Shown here piece by piece: positions 43,789 to 52,115 of a DNA stretch of 64,000 nucleotides (the stretch's first letter is position 1; each line of letters opens with the position of its first letter). Source of the DNA: Nocardioides sp. J54 (lineage in GTDB: Bacteria > Actinomycetota > Actinomycetes > Propionibacteriales > Nocardioidaceae); NCBI RefSeq assembly GCF_000519005.1, contig NZ_JAER01000003.1, positions 93,304 through 157,303 on the forward strand, given 5' to 3'. A model generated the notes under the pieces. It was not told where the DNA came from and ran no database searches. It saw only the letters and a program-made list of their open reading frames with translations. The translations under genes were made by a program, and so were the position numbers.

Positions 43789-44967
43789 TCAGCGCGGCCG
43801 GGCGCAGACGTCCGCAGGCTCCAGCAACGCAACGCATTCGACGTGGTGCGTCATCGGGAAGAGGTCGAAGGCGCGCAGCGTGACCAGTCGGTAGCCGTGC
43901 TCGGCGAAGAGGGCGACGTCGCGGGCCAGCGCAGCGGGGTCGCAGGCGACGTGGGCCACGGCCCGGGGCCGGCGGGCGACGACCTGCTCCACGACCTCGC
44001 GGCGGGCGCCGACCCGGGGCGGGTCGAGGACGACGAGGTCGACGCGGTCCCACTCCGGCGGCAGGCCACCGGCGAGCACGGTGGCCACGTCGCCGGCGCG
44101 GGCGACGACGCCGGGGCAGTTGCGCTCGGAGAGCGCGGAGGCGGCGCGATCGCCCTCGACGGCGGCCACCCGGCCGGTGGGGCCGACGGCGTCGAGCAGG
44201 AAGCGGCTGAACAGGCCGACGCCGGCGAAGAGGTCGAGCACGGACTCCCCCGGCTGCGGGTCGACCGCGGCGAGGACGGCGTCGACCAGGGCGCCCGGGG
44301 CGCCGGGGTGGACCTGCCAGAAGCCGCCGTCGGCGACCTCGAAGGCCCGCCCCGCCACGGCGTACGACGGACCGGTCGGCGCCTCGAGCAGGCACTCGTC
44401 GACGGGGACGACGTCGTGGGAGCGGTGCTTGCGCATGCCGCGCCCGCCGCCCGGCAGCTCGACGTAGCGCTGCCGCGTGCGCCAGCGCAGGCCGGCCTCG
44501 TCGCCGGGGACCGGCTCGACGGCGACGTCCACGTCGAGGCGGGCGACGCGGCGCAGCTGCTCGCGGACCACGTCGGCCTTCAGCCGGCGCTGGGCACCGA
44601 GGTCGACGTGCTGGAAGTCGCAGCCGCCGCAGAGTCCGGGGCCGGCGTACGGGCAGGGCGGGGTGACCCGGTCGGGCGAGGGGTCACCGAGCAGCTCGAC
44701 GGCGTCGGCGCGCCAGAACCGGTCGCCCTCGGTGCCCTCGGTGACCTCCAGGAGCACCCGCTCCCCCGGCAACGCGTGGCGGACGAAGACGACGCGTTGC
44801 TCGTCGCCGTCACCGGTGGGCACGCGGGCGACGAAGTGGCCGCCGTGGGCGACCGGGCCGACCTCGGCCTCGAAGCGGCGACCGACGACGGAGGCTCCCC
44901 GGGCCTGGCGGGCGCGCGGTCCACCGGGCCGCCCCCGGCGAGCGGGACGGCGCTGCGGGCGGCTCAC
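43789..44967 (-). CDS. trmA: Class I SAM-dependent RNA uracil-5-methyltransferase (TrmA/RlmD family)
   Basis: RNA m5U methyltransferase, 392 residues. An N-terminal TRAM domain (about 28-90) is followed by an Fe-S type Cys motif (Cys105, Cys113, Cys116 in CPYAGPGLCGGC) and the methyltransferase domain with SAM motif VLDLFAGVGLFS, VVLDPPRVGAR and catalytic Cys342 (HVACDPAAL). The C-terminal FPMTHHVECVALLEP is typical. Whether it modifies 23S rRNA or tRNA is unknown. It is coupled to the upstream permease by a GTGA overlap, matching Rv2690c-Rv2689c. Its 3' end is the part duplicated in decayed form at 18380-18577. Confidence 0.94.
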   Translation of the reverse strand: MSRPQRRPARRGRPGGPRARQARGASVVGRRFEAEVGPVAHGGHFVARVPTGDGDEQRVVFVRHALPGERVLLEVTEGTEGDRFWRADAVELLGDPSPDRVTPPCPYAGPGLCGGCDFQHVDLGAQRRLKADVVREQLRRVARLDVDVAVEPVPGDEAGLRWRTRQRYVELPGGGRGMRKHRSHDVVPVDECLLEAPTGPSYAVAGRAFEVADGGFWQVHPGAPGALVDAVLAAVDPQPGESVLDLFAGVGLFSRFLLDAVGPTGRVAAVEGDRAASALSERNCPGVVARAGDVATVLAGGLPPEWDRVDLVVLDPPRVGARREVVEQVVARRPRAVAHVACDPAALARDVALFAEHGYRLVTLRAFDLFPMTHHVECVALLEPADVCARPR

Positions 44968-47006
44968 CGTGGCACCTGGCGGTCGCGCCGCTCGTCGACC
45001 CGGCCCCGGCGCAGGTCACCGGGACGCACCCGGTGCTCCTCGCGGGCCTCGCGCTCGGCCGCGATCTCCGACGAGCGCAGCTGGTAGGGCACCGAGGTGA
45101 CCATGACGCCGGGGGTGAACAGCAGCCGGCCCTTGAGGCGCAGCGCGGTCTGGTTGTGCAGCAGCTGCTCCCACCAGCGGCCCACGACGTACTCGGGGAT
45201 GTAGACGGCGACCACGCCGCGCGGGTTGGCCTGCCGGATCGCCGTGGCGTACTCGACGATCGGCCGCACCACCTCGCGGTACGGCGAGTGGAGCACCTTG
45301 AGCGGGACGCCGGTGTTGCGGTCGTCCCACTCCTCCATCAGTCGTGCGGTCTCCCGCTCGTCGACGGAGACGTAGACGCCCTCGAGCGCGTTCGGCCGGG
45401 TCGCCTTGGCGAACGCCAGCGCCCGCAGGGTCGGCTTGTGCAGCTTGGAGACCAGCACGATCGCGTGCACCCGGGTCGGCAGTGCCTTGTCGGTCTCGTC
45501 GGCGGCGAGCTCGCGCTCGACGTGGTCGTAGTGGCCCTTGATCGCGCGCATCACGGCGAAGAAGAACGCCATGGCGAGCACGGTGATCCACGCGCCCGCG
45601 AGGAACTTCGTCAGCAGCACGACGACGAGGACGACTGCGGTCAGGGACAGCCCGACGGCGTTGATGGCGCGCGAGCGGATCATCCGGCGCCGCTCGGCCG
45701 GGTCGCGCTCGGTCGCGAGGTGCCGGCTCCAGTGGCGGATCATGCCGAGCTGGCTGAGGTTGAACGAGACGAAGACGCCGACGATGTAGAGCTGGATCAG
45801 CTTCGTCGTCTCGGCGTCGAAGGCGAGGATCAGCACGATCGCCATCGCGGCGAGGAAGACGATGCCGTTGCTGTAGGCGAGCCGGTCACCCCGGGCGCCG
45901 AGGGCGCGCGGCGCGAGGCCGTCCTTGGCGAGGATCGAGCCGAGCACCGGGAAGCCGTTGAAGGCGGTGTTGGCGGCCAGGACGAGGATCACGCCGGTGA
46001 CGACCACGACGAAGTAGAAGCCGGGGCTGAAGTCGTGGAAGACCGCGTCGGCGATCTGCGCGATGATCGCGTGCTGGTCGTAGCCCTCGGGCAGCGGGAC
46101 GCCGTCGCGGGTCAGCCGCTCGAGCTCGTGCGGGTCGACGTACCTCACGCCCATCTGCTTGGCGAGCACGATGACGCTCATCATCATCGTCGCCGCGATC
46201 ATCCCGAGCATCAGCAGCGTGGTGGCGGCGTTGCGGCTCTTCGGCCGCCGGAACGCCGGGACCCCGTTGGAGATCGCCTCGACCCCGGTGAGGGCGGCGC
46301 AGCCGGACGAGAACGCGCGGGCGAGCAGGACGATCAGGCCGAACGTGGTCAGCGGCTCCTCCCAGCCCTCCTTCGGCGTGATCTCGAGGCTGGCGCTCTC
46401 CGCCATCGGCAACGTGCCGGTGCCCATCTCCAGGAAGCCCCAGGCGCACATGCCGAGGATCGCGAACATGAAGAGGTACGTCGGCACCGCGAAGAAGGAT
46501 CCCGACTCCCGGATGCCCCGGAGGTTGATCGCCACCAGCAGCAGCACCATCACCACCGCCACGGTCGCCTCGTGGTGCTGGAACGACGGGATCGCCGAGG
46601 CGGCGTAGTTGGCGCCGGCGGAGATGGACACCGCGACGGTCAGCACGTAGTCGACGAGCAGCGCGCTCGCCACCGTCATCCCGGCGGTCCGGCCGAGGTT
46701 GACCGTGGCGACCTCGTAGTCGCCACCACCGGACGGGTAGGCGTGGACGGTCTGCCGGTACGACGCGATGACGGCCGCCATCACCAGGACGACGGCGATG
46801 CCGACCTTCCACGACCACACGTACTGCGCAGCGCCGGCGATGGCCAGCATGATGAAGACCTCGTCGGGCGCGTACGCCACCGAGGACAGGGCGTCGCTCG
46901 CGAACACCGGCAGCGCGATCCGCTTGGGGAGCAGCGTCTCCCCCAGCTGTGCGCTGCGGAGCTTGCGCCCGAGCAGGATCCGCTTCGAGACGTCACCGAC
47001 ACCCAC
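44964..47006 (-). CDS. APC-superfamily permease, KimA-like (probable potassium importer)
   Basis: Membrane protein of 680 residues with about twelve TM helices (about 30-475) and a cytoplasmic C-terminal domain (about 490-680) of universal-stress-like appearance (HAIVLVSKLHKPTLRALAFAK). The N-terminal PVFASDALSSVAYAPDEVF and YPSGGGDYEVATVNLG are typical of the KimA/KUP-type branch of the APC superfamily. Its place beside two TrkA/RCK genes favours K+ over amino-acid transport. The GTG start follows a TACCGT -10 by seven bases, so it is probably leaderless. It overlaps trmA downstream. Substrate is inferred. Confidence 0.85.
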   Translation of the reverse strand: MGVGDVSKRILLGRKLRSAQLGETLLPKRIALPVFASDALSSVAYAPDEVFIMLAIAGAAQYVWSWKVGIAVVLVMAAVIASYRQTVHAYPSGGGDYEVATVNLGRTAGMTVASALLVDYVLTVAVSISAGANYAASAIPSFQHHEATVAVVMVLLLVAINLRGIRESGSFFAVPTYLFMFAILGMCAWGFLEMGTGTLPMAESASLEITPKEGWEEPLTTFGLIVLLARAFSSGCAALTGVEAISNGVPAFRRPKSRNAATTLLMLGMIAATMMMSVIVLAKQMGVRYVDPHELERLTRDGVPLPEGYDQHAIIAQIADAVFHDFSPGFYFVVVVTGVILVLAANTAFNGFPVLGSILAKDGLAPRALGARGDRLAYSNGIVFLAAMAIVLILAFDAETTKLIQLYIVGVFVSFNLSQLGMIRHWSRHLATERDPAERRRMIRSRAINAVGLSLTAVVLVVVLLTKFLAGAWITVLAMAFFFAVMRAIKGHYDHVERELAADETDKALPTRVHAIVLVSKLHKPTLRALAFAKATRPNALEGVYVSVDERETARLMEEWDDRNTGVPLKVLHSPYREVVRPIVEYATAIRQANPRGVVAVYIPEYVVGRWWEQLLHNQTALRLKGRLLFTPGVMVTSVPYQLRSSEIAAEREAREEHRVRPGDLRRGRVDERRDRQVPR

Positions 47007-47013
47007 GTGCGCA

Positions 47014-47019
47014 ACGGTA
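47014..47019 (-). promoter_or_regulatory. -10 box of leaderless permease-trmA promoter
   Basis: TACCGT on the minus strand, seven bases, then GTG 47006. No ribosome site is visible. Confidence 0.55.
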
Positions 47020-47056
47020 GGGCATGCGGCGCCCGCGCCCGTGAACGCCGGTGCGT

Positions 47057-47062
47057 TAGCGT
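47057..47062 (+). promoter_or_regulatory. -10 box of leaderless ceoB promoter
   Basis: TAGCGT, six bases, then GTG 47069. It is divergent from the permease promoter, with about 40 bases between the two -10 boxes. Confidence 0.55.
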
Positions 47063-47068
47063 TCTCGC

Positions 47069-47734
47069 GTGCACGTCGTGATCATGGGATGCGGCCGGGT
47101 CGGCTCGACCCTGGCGCGCAGCCTCGAGGACCGCAACCACACCGTGTCGATCATCGACAGCGAGCCAGACGCCTTCCGGCGCCTCGGTCCGGGCTTCAAC
47201 GGCGACAAGATCCCCGGCATCGGCTTCGACCAGGAGGTGCTGGAGAAGGCGGGCATCCAGCGTGCGGACGCGTTCGCGGCGGTCTCCAGCGGCGACAACT
47301 CCAACATCATCGCCGCCCGGGTGGCCCGGGAGACCTTCGGGATCCAGCAGGTCGTGGCACGTATCTACGACCCCGGCCGTGCCGAGGTCTACCAGCGGCT
47401 GGGCATCACCACGGTCGCGACGGTGAAGTGGACGGCCGACCAGGTGCTGCGCCGGATCCTGCCGGCCGGTGCCGAGCCGGACTTCCGGGACCCGTCAGGC
47501 ACGATCCGGGTCGACCACATCCCCTCCCCGGAGAGCTGGATCGGCGCGCGCGTCGGTCGCCTCCAGGAGCAGGGCCGGTGCCGGGTCGCGTGGATCGACC
47601 GGCTGGGCGAGGGCATCCTGCCCGACCGCGACAGCGTGATCCAGGAGGGCGACATGCTCCACCTGGTGACCCGCGAGGAGACCGCGGAGCTGACCTACGA
47701 GGTCCTCGGGCGCGGTCCCGAGCAGGCCGACTGA
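47069..47734 (+). CDS. ceoB: Potassium uptake regulatory protein CeoB (TrkA/RCK)
   Basis: RCK-domain protein of 221 residues. The RCK_N Rossmann fold begins MHVVIMGCGRVGSTLARSLE with the nucleotide loop GCGRVG, and the RCK_C lobe lies at about 140-215. It gates K+ channels or importers in response to NAD(H), ATP or c-di-AMP. It pairs with ceoC 27 bases downstream and is divergent from the KimA-like permease, as in M. tuberculosis Rv2690c-Rv2691-Rv2692. The start is a probable leaderless GTG. Confidence 0.94.
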   Translation: MHVVIMGCGRVGSTLARSLEDRNHTVSIIDSEPDAFRRLGPGFNGDKIPGIGFDQEVLEKAGIQRADAFAAVSSGDNSNIIAARVARETFGIQQVVARIYDPGRAEVYQRLGITTVATVKWTADQVLRRILPAGAEPDFRDPSGTIRVDHIPSPESWIGARVGRLQEQGRCRVAWIDRLGEGILPDRDSVIQEGDMLHLVTREETAELTYEVLGRGPEQAD

Positions 47735-47761
47735 CCCGAGCAAGACCGAGGAGAGCAGCCG

Positions 47762-48436
47762 ATGCGTGTCGCCATCGCCGGAGCCGGAGCCGTGGGTCGT
47801 TCGATCGCGAGCGAGCTGATCGAGAACGGCCACGAGGTCCTGCTGATCGACAAGTCGCCCGCCTCGATCCGCCCCGAGCGGGTCCCGGACGCGGAGTGGC
47901 TGCTGGCCGACTCCTGCGAGCTGTCGTCGCTGGAGGAGGCGCGCCTGGACAAGTGCGACGTGGTCATCGCCGCGACCGGTGACGACAAGGCCAACCTGGT
48001 CACCTCGCTGCTCGCCAAGACCGAGTTCGGCGTGCCGCGCACGGTCGGCCGGGTCAACCACCCGAACAACGAGTGGTTGTTCACCGAGGCGTGGGGCGTC
48101 GACGTCAACGTCTCGACGCCGCGGATCATGTCGGCACTGGTCGAGGAGGCGGTGACCGTCGGCGACCTGGTCCGGCTGTTCACCTTCCGCCAGGGCAACG
48201 CCAACCTCGTGGAGATGACCCTGCCCACCGACTCGCCGTACGTCGGCAAGGCGTCGGGCCTGATCCCGCTGCCGGAGAACTGTGCGCTGGTCACGATCCT
48301 GCGCGACAGCCAGGTCTACGTGCCCACGCCCGAGCAGCCGGTCGAGGCCGGTGACGAGCTGTTGTTCGTCGTCCCGGCCGAGGCCGAGGACGAGCTCGAG
48401 CGGCTGCTCGCGCCCTCCGCCCACCCCGAGAAGTAA
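47762..48436 (+). CDS. ceoC: Potassium uptake regulatory protein CeoC (TrkA/RCK)
   Basis: Second RCK protein, 224 residues, with RCK_N starting MRVAIAGAGAVGRSIASELIE (loop GAGAVG) and RCK_C at about 140-220. CeoB and CeoC probably assemble into a mixed gating ring. The ATG has a GAGGAGAG ribosome site, in contrast to leaderless ceoB. It converges on the DUF3159 gene; a GCGGC/GCCGC stem over the junction is too short to call a terminator. Confidence 0.94.
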   Translation: MRVAIAGAGAVGRSIASELIENGHEVLLIDKSPASIRPERVPDAEWLLADSCELSSLEEARLDKCDVVIAATGDDKANLVTSLLAKTEFGVPRTVGRVNHPNNEWLFTEAWGVDVNVSTPRIMSALVEEAVTVGDLVRLFTFRQGNANLVEMTLPTDSPYVGKASGLIPLPENCALVTILRDSQVYVPTPEQPVEAGDELLFVVPAEAEDELERLLAPSAHPEK

Positions 48437-48454
48437 CGGCGGGCACGGCGCGGC

Positions 48455-49219
48455 TCAGGCCGCCTCCGGCTCCGCCTCGAGCGGGGTCGCGTTGCGGGCG
48501 AGCAGCCAGATCATCAGTGACCACGAGGCGATCCGCAGGATCCACCCGAGCACGGTCCGCAGGCTGAAGATGAGGACGACGGCGAGGTCGGTGCCGATCA
48601 CGCCGCGGTCCCCCATCAGCCAGATCGGGCCCTGGAGCAGCACCCCGATCGCACCCGGGGCGAGCATCACCCAGGTGAGCCGGCTGCACAGCCGGACCAC
48701 CTGCGGATTGTCGTGCCAGCCGACGGGGTCCTCGGCGACCGCGCCGAGCATGAAGCCCAGCGCCGGCCAGCCCACGAGGCAGGACCCGCCGAGGACGACG
48801 GTGTAGGCGAGGCTGATCAGGATGCCGGGCAGGAAGAAGGCGAGCTTCTTCTCGTCCTCGGTCGCACCGGCGCTGTCGGCCCACTGCACGAAGACCCAGC
48901 CGATGCCGATGCCGAAGATCGCGTTGAAGACGTACTGGATGCTGCTGCGCTGCACCAGCCGGAGCAGCAGCGCGACGCCCGCGACCCCGAGGCTGGCGAT
49001 GAGCGCCCAGCGCAGGTTGTCAGTGGGCAGCCAGATGGCGGTGAAGACGAGGCCGGGCACGGCCGCCTCGACCATCCCGCGGCGGCCGCCGAGGGCGGCG
49101 GCGAGCTGGTGGCGCACCAGCGCCTCGACGGTGTCGACGCCGATCTTCTTGCCGGCCTCGGCCGAGAGCGTGTGCTCGTGGTCGGGGTGGTCCTCGCCGG
49201 TGCGCCCGGTGCCGCTCAC
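48455..49219 (-). CDS. DUF3159 membrane protein
   Basis: Actinobacterial DUF3159 family, 254 residues, with about six TM helices from residue 50 onward and a soluble N-terminus. LRRLVQRSSIQYVFNAIFGIGIG-type and VVLGGSCLVGWPALGF segments fit the family (Rv2693c-like). Function is unknown. The GTG start overlaps the stop of the OB-fold gene. It is last in the dut operon. Confidence 0.85.
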   Translation of the reverse strand: MSGTGRTGEDHPDHEHTLSAEAGKKIGVDTVEALVRHQLAAALGGRRGMVEAAVPGLVFTAIWLPTDNLRWALIASLGVAGVALLLRLVQRSSIQYVFNAIFGIGIGWVFVQWADSAGATEDEKKLAFFLPGILISLAYTVVLGGSCLVGWPALGFMLGAVAEDPVGWHDNPQVVRLCSRLTWVMLAPGAIGVLLQGPIWLMGDRGVIGTDLAVVLIFSLRTVLGWILRIASWSLMIWLLARNATPLEAEPEAA

Positions 49220-49575
49220 AGGAGCTCGTACCGCGGGTTGTAGAGGACCCGGACGGCGTCCTGGGTGCCGACCCGGCCGCGGACCTCGATGGCCCGGCCG
49301 GGTCCGATGCCGGCGATCCGCCGGCGCCCGAGCCAGATCACGGTGACGGTGCCGGTGCCGTCGTACAGCTCGGCCTCGAGGGCGGGCACGCCGCCGCGCG
49401 GGCGCAGGGTGACGGTGCGCAGGGTGCCGCGCAGGCGGACCGGGGTCCGCTCGGGGGCGTCGGCGATCGAGACGACGCCCTCGATGGTGAACTCCTTGCG
49501 GAGCTCACGGACGTCGGCCTCGTCACTGCTGGCCCACCGGCTGATCGTGCGCCGCAGGCGGCTCTTCGTGCCCAT
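49216..49575 (-). CDS. OB-fold nucleic-acid-binding domain protein
   Basis: Small protein of 119 residues with a single OB-fold (about 30-119; EFTIEGVVSIADAPERTPVRL, YDGTGTVTVIWLGRRRIAG), resembling the RecG/AspRS anticodon-type OB domain and Rv2694c. It may bind nucleic acid. The start at ATG 49575 gives MGTKSRLRRTISRW, the common family N-terminus; a longer frame to 49932 overlaps DUF3710 and is rejected. It lies 5 bases after DUF3710. Confidence 0.86.
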   Translation of the reverse strand: MGTKSRLRRTISRWASSDEADVRELRKEFTIEGVVSIADAPERTPVRLRGTLRTVTLRPRGGVPALEAELYDGTGTVTVIWLGRRRIAGIGPGRAIEVRGRVGTQDAVRVLYNPRYELL

Positions 49576-49580
49576 CGGAG

Positions 49581-50240
49581 TCAGCTCGCCGGGACGGCCT
49601 TCGGCTGCGCGCCGTCGGGCAGGGACAGCGGGAGCTGCTCGCCGACCGGCATCGCGTGCGTGCCGCGGCGTACGGCGAGCCGGGCGATCGCGTCCTCCCA
49701 CTCCTGGGCCTTCTCCGGCTCGCGGGCGGGCTCGCCGAGGAAGGTGGCGCGCAGCAGCCAGCGGGAGCCGTTGACCCCGATCACGCGGGAGGTCTGGGTG
49801 CCGACCTGGCCGTCGGCGCGGGTCATCCGCACCTCGCACACCAGCTCGGTGCCGAAGCGGCCCTCGCGCTCGGTGGCGGTGCCGCCACGGCGGGCGGCGT
49901 CGGCGGCGATCTGCGGGCGGATGTCGCTCCACAGGTCGCCGTTGCGCGGGGCGGCGAAGGCACGCAGCTCGAGCGCGCCGGCGTCGCTGGCCAGCAGCAC
50001 GGCCCGCACCTCGCCGGACTTCTCGTCGACCTGGACCCGCAGGTCGCGGTCGGCCAGCGGGGCGACCAGCAGGGAGCCGAGGTCGAGCCGGGGCACGCCG
50101 TCGTCCGGCAGCTCATCGACGTCGTACGGACCGGTGGCGGGGGTGTCGTCGGCCGTGCCGGCCTCGCCGGTCGTCTCCTCCACGGACTCGTCCGTGGCAG
50201 CCTCGGCCGCCGCGGCGGCCCCCTTGCGCCGCAACCTCAC
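49581..50240 (-). CDS. DUF3710 protein
   Basis: Actinobacterial DUF3710 family (Rv2696c-like), 219 residues. A charged, disordered N-terminus (1-50) leads to a conserved alpha/beta domain with VPRLDLGSLLVAPLADRDLRVQ, AFAAPRNGDLWSDIRPQIAA and GVNGSRWLLRATFLGEPA. It is cytoplasmic and of unknown function. The start is GTG 50240 with a strong GAGGAGG site. It lies between dut and the OB-fold gene in a conserved operon. Confidence 0.88.
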   Translation of the reverse strand: MRLRRKGAAAAAEAATDESVEETTGEAGTADDTPATGPYDVDELPDDGVPRLDLGSLLVAPLADRDLRVQVDEKSGEVRAVLLASDAGALELRAFAAPRNGDLWSDIRPQIAADAARRGGTATEREGRFGTELVCEVRMTRADGQVGTQTSRVIGVNGSRWLLRATFLGEPAREPEKAQEWEDAIARLAVRRGTHAMPVGEQLPLSLPDGAQPKAVPAS

Positions 50241-50276
50241 GTTGTACTCCTCCTCGGGCTCTCGAGAGCCTGTCCG

Positions 50277-50732
50277 TCAGGCTCCACCGAACCCGCCGGT
50301 AGAACCGTAGCCGCCACCACCACGCACGCTGTCCGGAAGGGCGTCGACCGCGACGAACGAGGCTCGTTCGAACCGCTGGACCACCAGCTGGGCGATCCGG
50401 TCGCCGCGCCGCAGCACGATCGCCTCGGACGGGTCGTGGTTGATCAGCAGCACCTTGATCTCCCCACGGTAGCCCGCGTCGATCGTTCCCGGGGTGTTCA
50501 CGATGGACAGGCCGTGACGGGCGGCCAGCCCGGAGCGCGGGTGGACCAGCGCGACGTAACCGTCGGGCAGCGCGACGGCGATGCCGGTCGGCACCAGCGC
50601 CCGCTCGCCGGGCGCCAGGGTGACGTCGACGGTGGTGACCAGGTCGGCCCCCGCGTCACCCGGGTGGGCGTACGACGGCAGGGGCAGGTCGGGGTCCAGC
50701 TGCTTGACGGCGATCTCGAGGTCGTGCGGCAC
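50277..50732 (-). CDS. dut: Deoxyuridine 5'-triphosphate nucleotidohydrolase
   Basis: Trimeric dUTPase, 151 residues, hydrolysing dUTP to dUMP and pyrophosphate. All five motifs are present: [42 protein letters not shown] and the C-terminal [10 protein letters not shown] that closes over the active site. The GTG start lies six bases after a TAGGGT -10, so the transcript is probably leaderless. It is first in the operon dut-DUF3710-OB-DUF3159. Confidence 0.98.
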   Translation of the reverse strand: MPHDLEIAVKQLDPDLPLPSYAHPGDAGADLVTTVDVTLAPGERALVPTGIAVALPDGYVALVHPRSGLAARHGLSIVNTPGTIDAGYRGEIKVLLINHDPSEAIVLRRGDRIAQLVVQRFERASFVAVDALPDSVRGGGGYGSTGGFGGA

Positions 50733-50738
50733 GGGGAG

Positions 50739-50744
50739 ACCCTA
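50739..50744 (-). promoter_or_regulatory. -10 box of leaderless dut promoter
   Basis: TAGGGT on the minus strand, six bases, then GTG 50732. Confidence 0.55.
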
Positions 50745-50793
50745 GGACACCCTCGCGCACGCGCGCTCGGGTGCGGATGGGATCATCCTCGTC

Positions 50794-51270
50794 GTGACAT
50801 CGCGCGCGACGGCCTACCACGAGCGCCTCCGCGTCCCCCTGCGGTGGTGGGCCCAGGGCACCATGTTCATCGCCACCTTCTGGCTGGCCATGGTCGTCGC
50901 GCTCGACGCGACCGCGCCGGTCCTCCCCTGGCTCGTGACCGGGGTGCTGCTCGGACTGCTCGCGCTCTTCCTGCGCTCGTACGGCGACGCGCGGCTCGTG
51001 GTCGCCGACGGCTGGTTCCGCGCCGGCCGCGCCCGCATCGAGGTCGTCCACCTGGGCTCCGCCGAGGCGCTGGACGAGGAGGCGACCCGCTTCGTGTCCG
51101 GGCCGGGCGCCGACGCCCGGGCGTTCCTGGTGCTGCGGCCCTACCTGAAGCAGGCGGTCAAGGTCGAGGTCCTCGACCCGGCCGACCCGACGCCGTACTG
51201 GCTGGTGAGCTCGCGCCACCCGCAGGCGCTCGCTGACGCGCTCAACGCGGCGCGCACCGAGCACGCGTAG
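50794..51270 (+). CDS. DUF3093 membrane protein
   Basis: DUF3093 family (Rv2698-like), 158 residues, with two TM helices at about 18-38 and 42-60 and a cytoplasmic domain ending near PYWLVSSRHPQALADAL. YHERLRVPLRWWAQG at the N-terminus and FLVLRPYLKQAVKVEV are family segments. Function is unknown. It is divergent from dut, an arrangement conserved in actinobacteria. Confidence 0.88.
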   Translation: MTSRATAYHERLRVPLRWWAQGTMFIATFWLAMVVALDATAPVLPWLVTGVLLGLLALFLRSYGDARLVVADGWFRAGRARIEVVHLGSAEALDEEATRFVSGPGADARAFLVLRPYLKQAVKVEVLDPADPTPYWLVSSRHPQALADALNAARTEHA

Positions 51271-51289
51271 GTCCTGACCGGCAGGCCGA

Positions 51290-51295
51290 TAGGCT
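51290..51295 (+). promoter_or_regulatory. -10 box of leaderless DUF4235 promoter
   Basis: TAGGCT, seven bases, then ATG 51303. It is identical to the -10 of the PAC2 gene and of two riboswitch RNAs in this window. Confidence 0.55.
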
Positions 51296-51302
51296 CGGCC
51301 GC

Positions 51303-51593
51303 ATGGCACAGGACAGCTCCAAGGCGTGGTCGGTCTTCTCCCTCGTCGCCGCACTCGGCTCGGCCGCCGTGGCGAAGAAGGTGCTCGACGGCGGCTGGAA
51401 GGCCGCGACCGGCAAGCAGCCGCCCGCGAACCCCGCGGACCCAGACGTCGACGTCTGGGAGGCCGTGGCCTGGGCGGCCGTGAGCGGCACGTTCGTGGCG
51501 CTGGCCCGGATGCTGGCCCAGCGCCGGGCGGCCAGCTACTACGTGCGCTCGACCGGCCAGCTGCCCCCGCCGCTGCGCAAGGACAAGGCCTGA
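51303..51593 (+). CDS. DUF4235 protein
   Basis: DUF4235 family, 96 residues, with two hydrophobic segments (about 10-25 and 50-68) suggesting a small membrane protein. KAWSVFSLVAALGSAAVAKKVLDGGWKAATGK-type N-terminus (read in pieces) and PDVDVWEAVAWAAVSGT are characteristic. Function is unknown. It converges on the DUF4193 gene, with a 94-base gap holding no clear hairpin. Confidence 0.85.
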   Translation: MAQDSSKAWSVFSLVAALGSAAVAKKVLDGGWKAATGKQPPANPADPDVDVWEAVAWAAVSGTFVALARMLAQRRAASYYVRSTGQLPPPLRKDKA

Positions 51594-51687
51594 CGGACCG
51601 CTAGCAGGCGGAGGCGGGACCTGCGGAAGCCGACCGCGCGTCCGGCAGCGTGGCGCGAGGAACGAGCGACACGCTCGGACCGATCAA

Positions 51688-51978
51688 CTACGCGCAGTCG
51701 CGGCAGATCATCGCGTCGGCGTCAGCCAGCTGGCTGCGGTGGTGGACCAGGAAGCAGCTCATGCAGGTGAACTCGTCCTCCTGCTTGGGCTTCACCTCGA
51801 CCGCGAGCTCCTCGTGGGAGAGGTCCGCGCCGGGCAGCTCGAAGGACTCGGCGGCCTCCGCCTCGTCCTCGTCGACCTTGCCCGAGTTCTTGTCGTGGCG
51901 GCGCGCCTTGAGCTCTTCGATGCTCTCCTCGGACTGCTCGTCCTCGTTCTTGCGTGGTGCGTCGTAGTCAGTCGCCAT
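51688..51978 (-). CDS. DUF4193 zinc-ribbon-like protein
   Basis: DUF4193 family (Rv2699c-like), 96 residues. It begins MATDYDAPRKNEDEQSEESI, an acidic disordered region, and ends with a zinc-ribbon-like pair of CxxC motifs (CMSCFLVHHRSQL and CRDC). It is abundant and near-universal in actinobacteria, possibly linked to transcription or translation, but not characterised. ATG 51978 has a GAGGGGAGAGGA ribosome site; the longer frame to 52329 is a shadow. Confidence 0.9.
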   Translation of the reverse strand: MATDYDAPRKNEDEQSEESIEELKARRHDKNSGKVDEDEAEAAESFELPGADLSHEELAVEVKPKQEDEFTCMSCFLVHHRSQLADADAMICRDCA

Positions 51979-52115
51979 GACGTGTCCTCTCCCCTCAACG
52001 AGCCGCCTTCCGCACCTGGGTGGTGTGCGGGACGGCGCGGCAGATTGTGCACCATGGGAGTCCCTGAGCGACACCCGGGTTGGTGCGAGTCGCCAGAACG
52101 TCGCCGGGTGCGGTC

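Noticed and set aside
44964..47006. Amino-acid permease
   Set aside because: Superfamily label only; sequence pattern and RCK neighbours favour K+ transport, though this is not proven.
48448..48463. Terminator between ceoC and the DUF3159 gene
   Set aside because: Only a 5-bp GCGGC/GCCGC stem, within what is expected by chance at this GC content.
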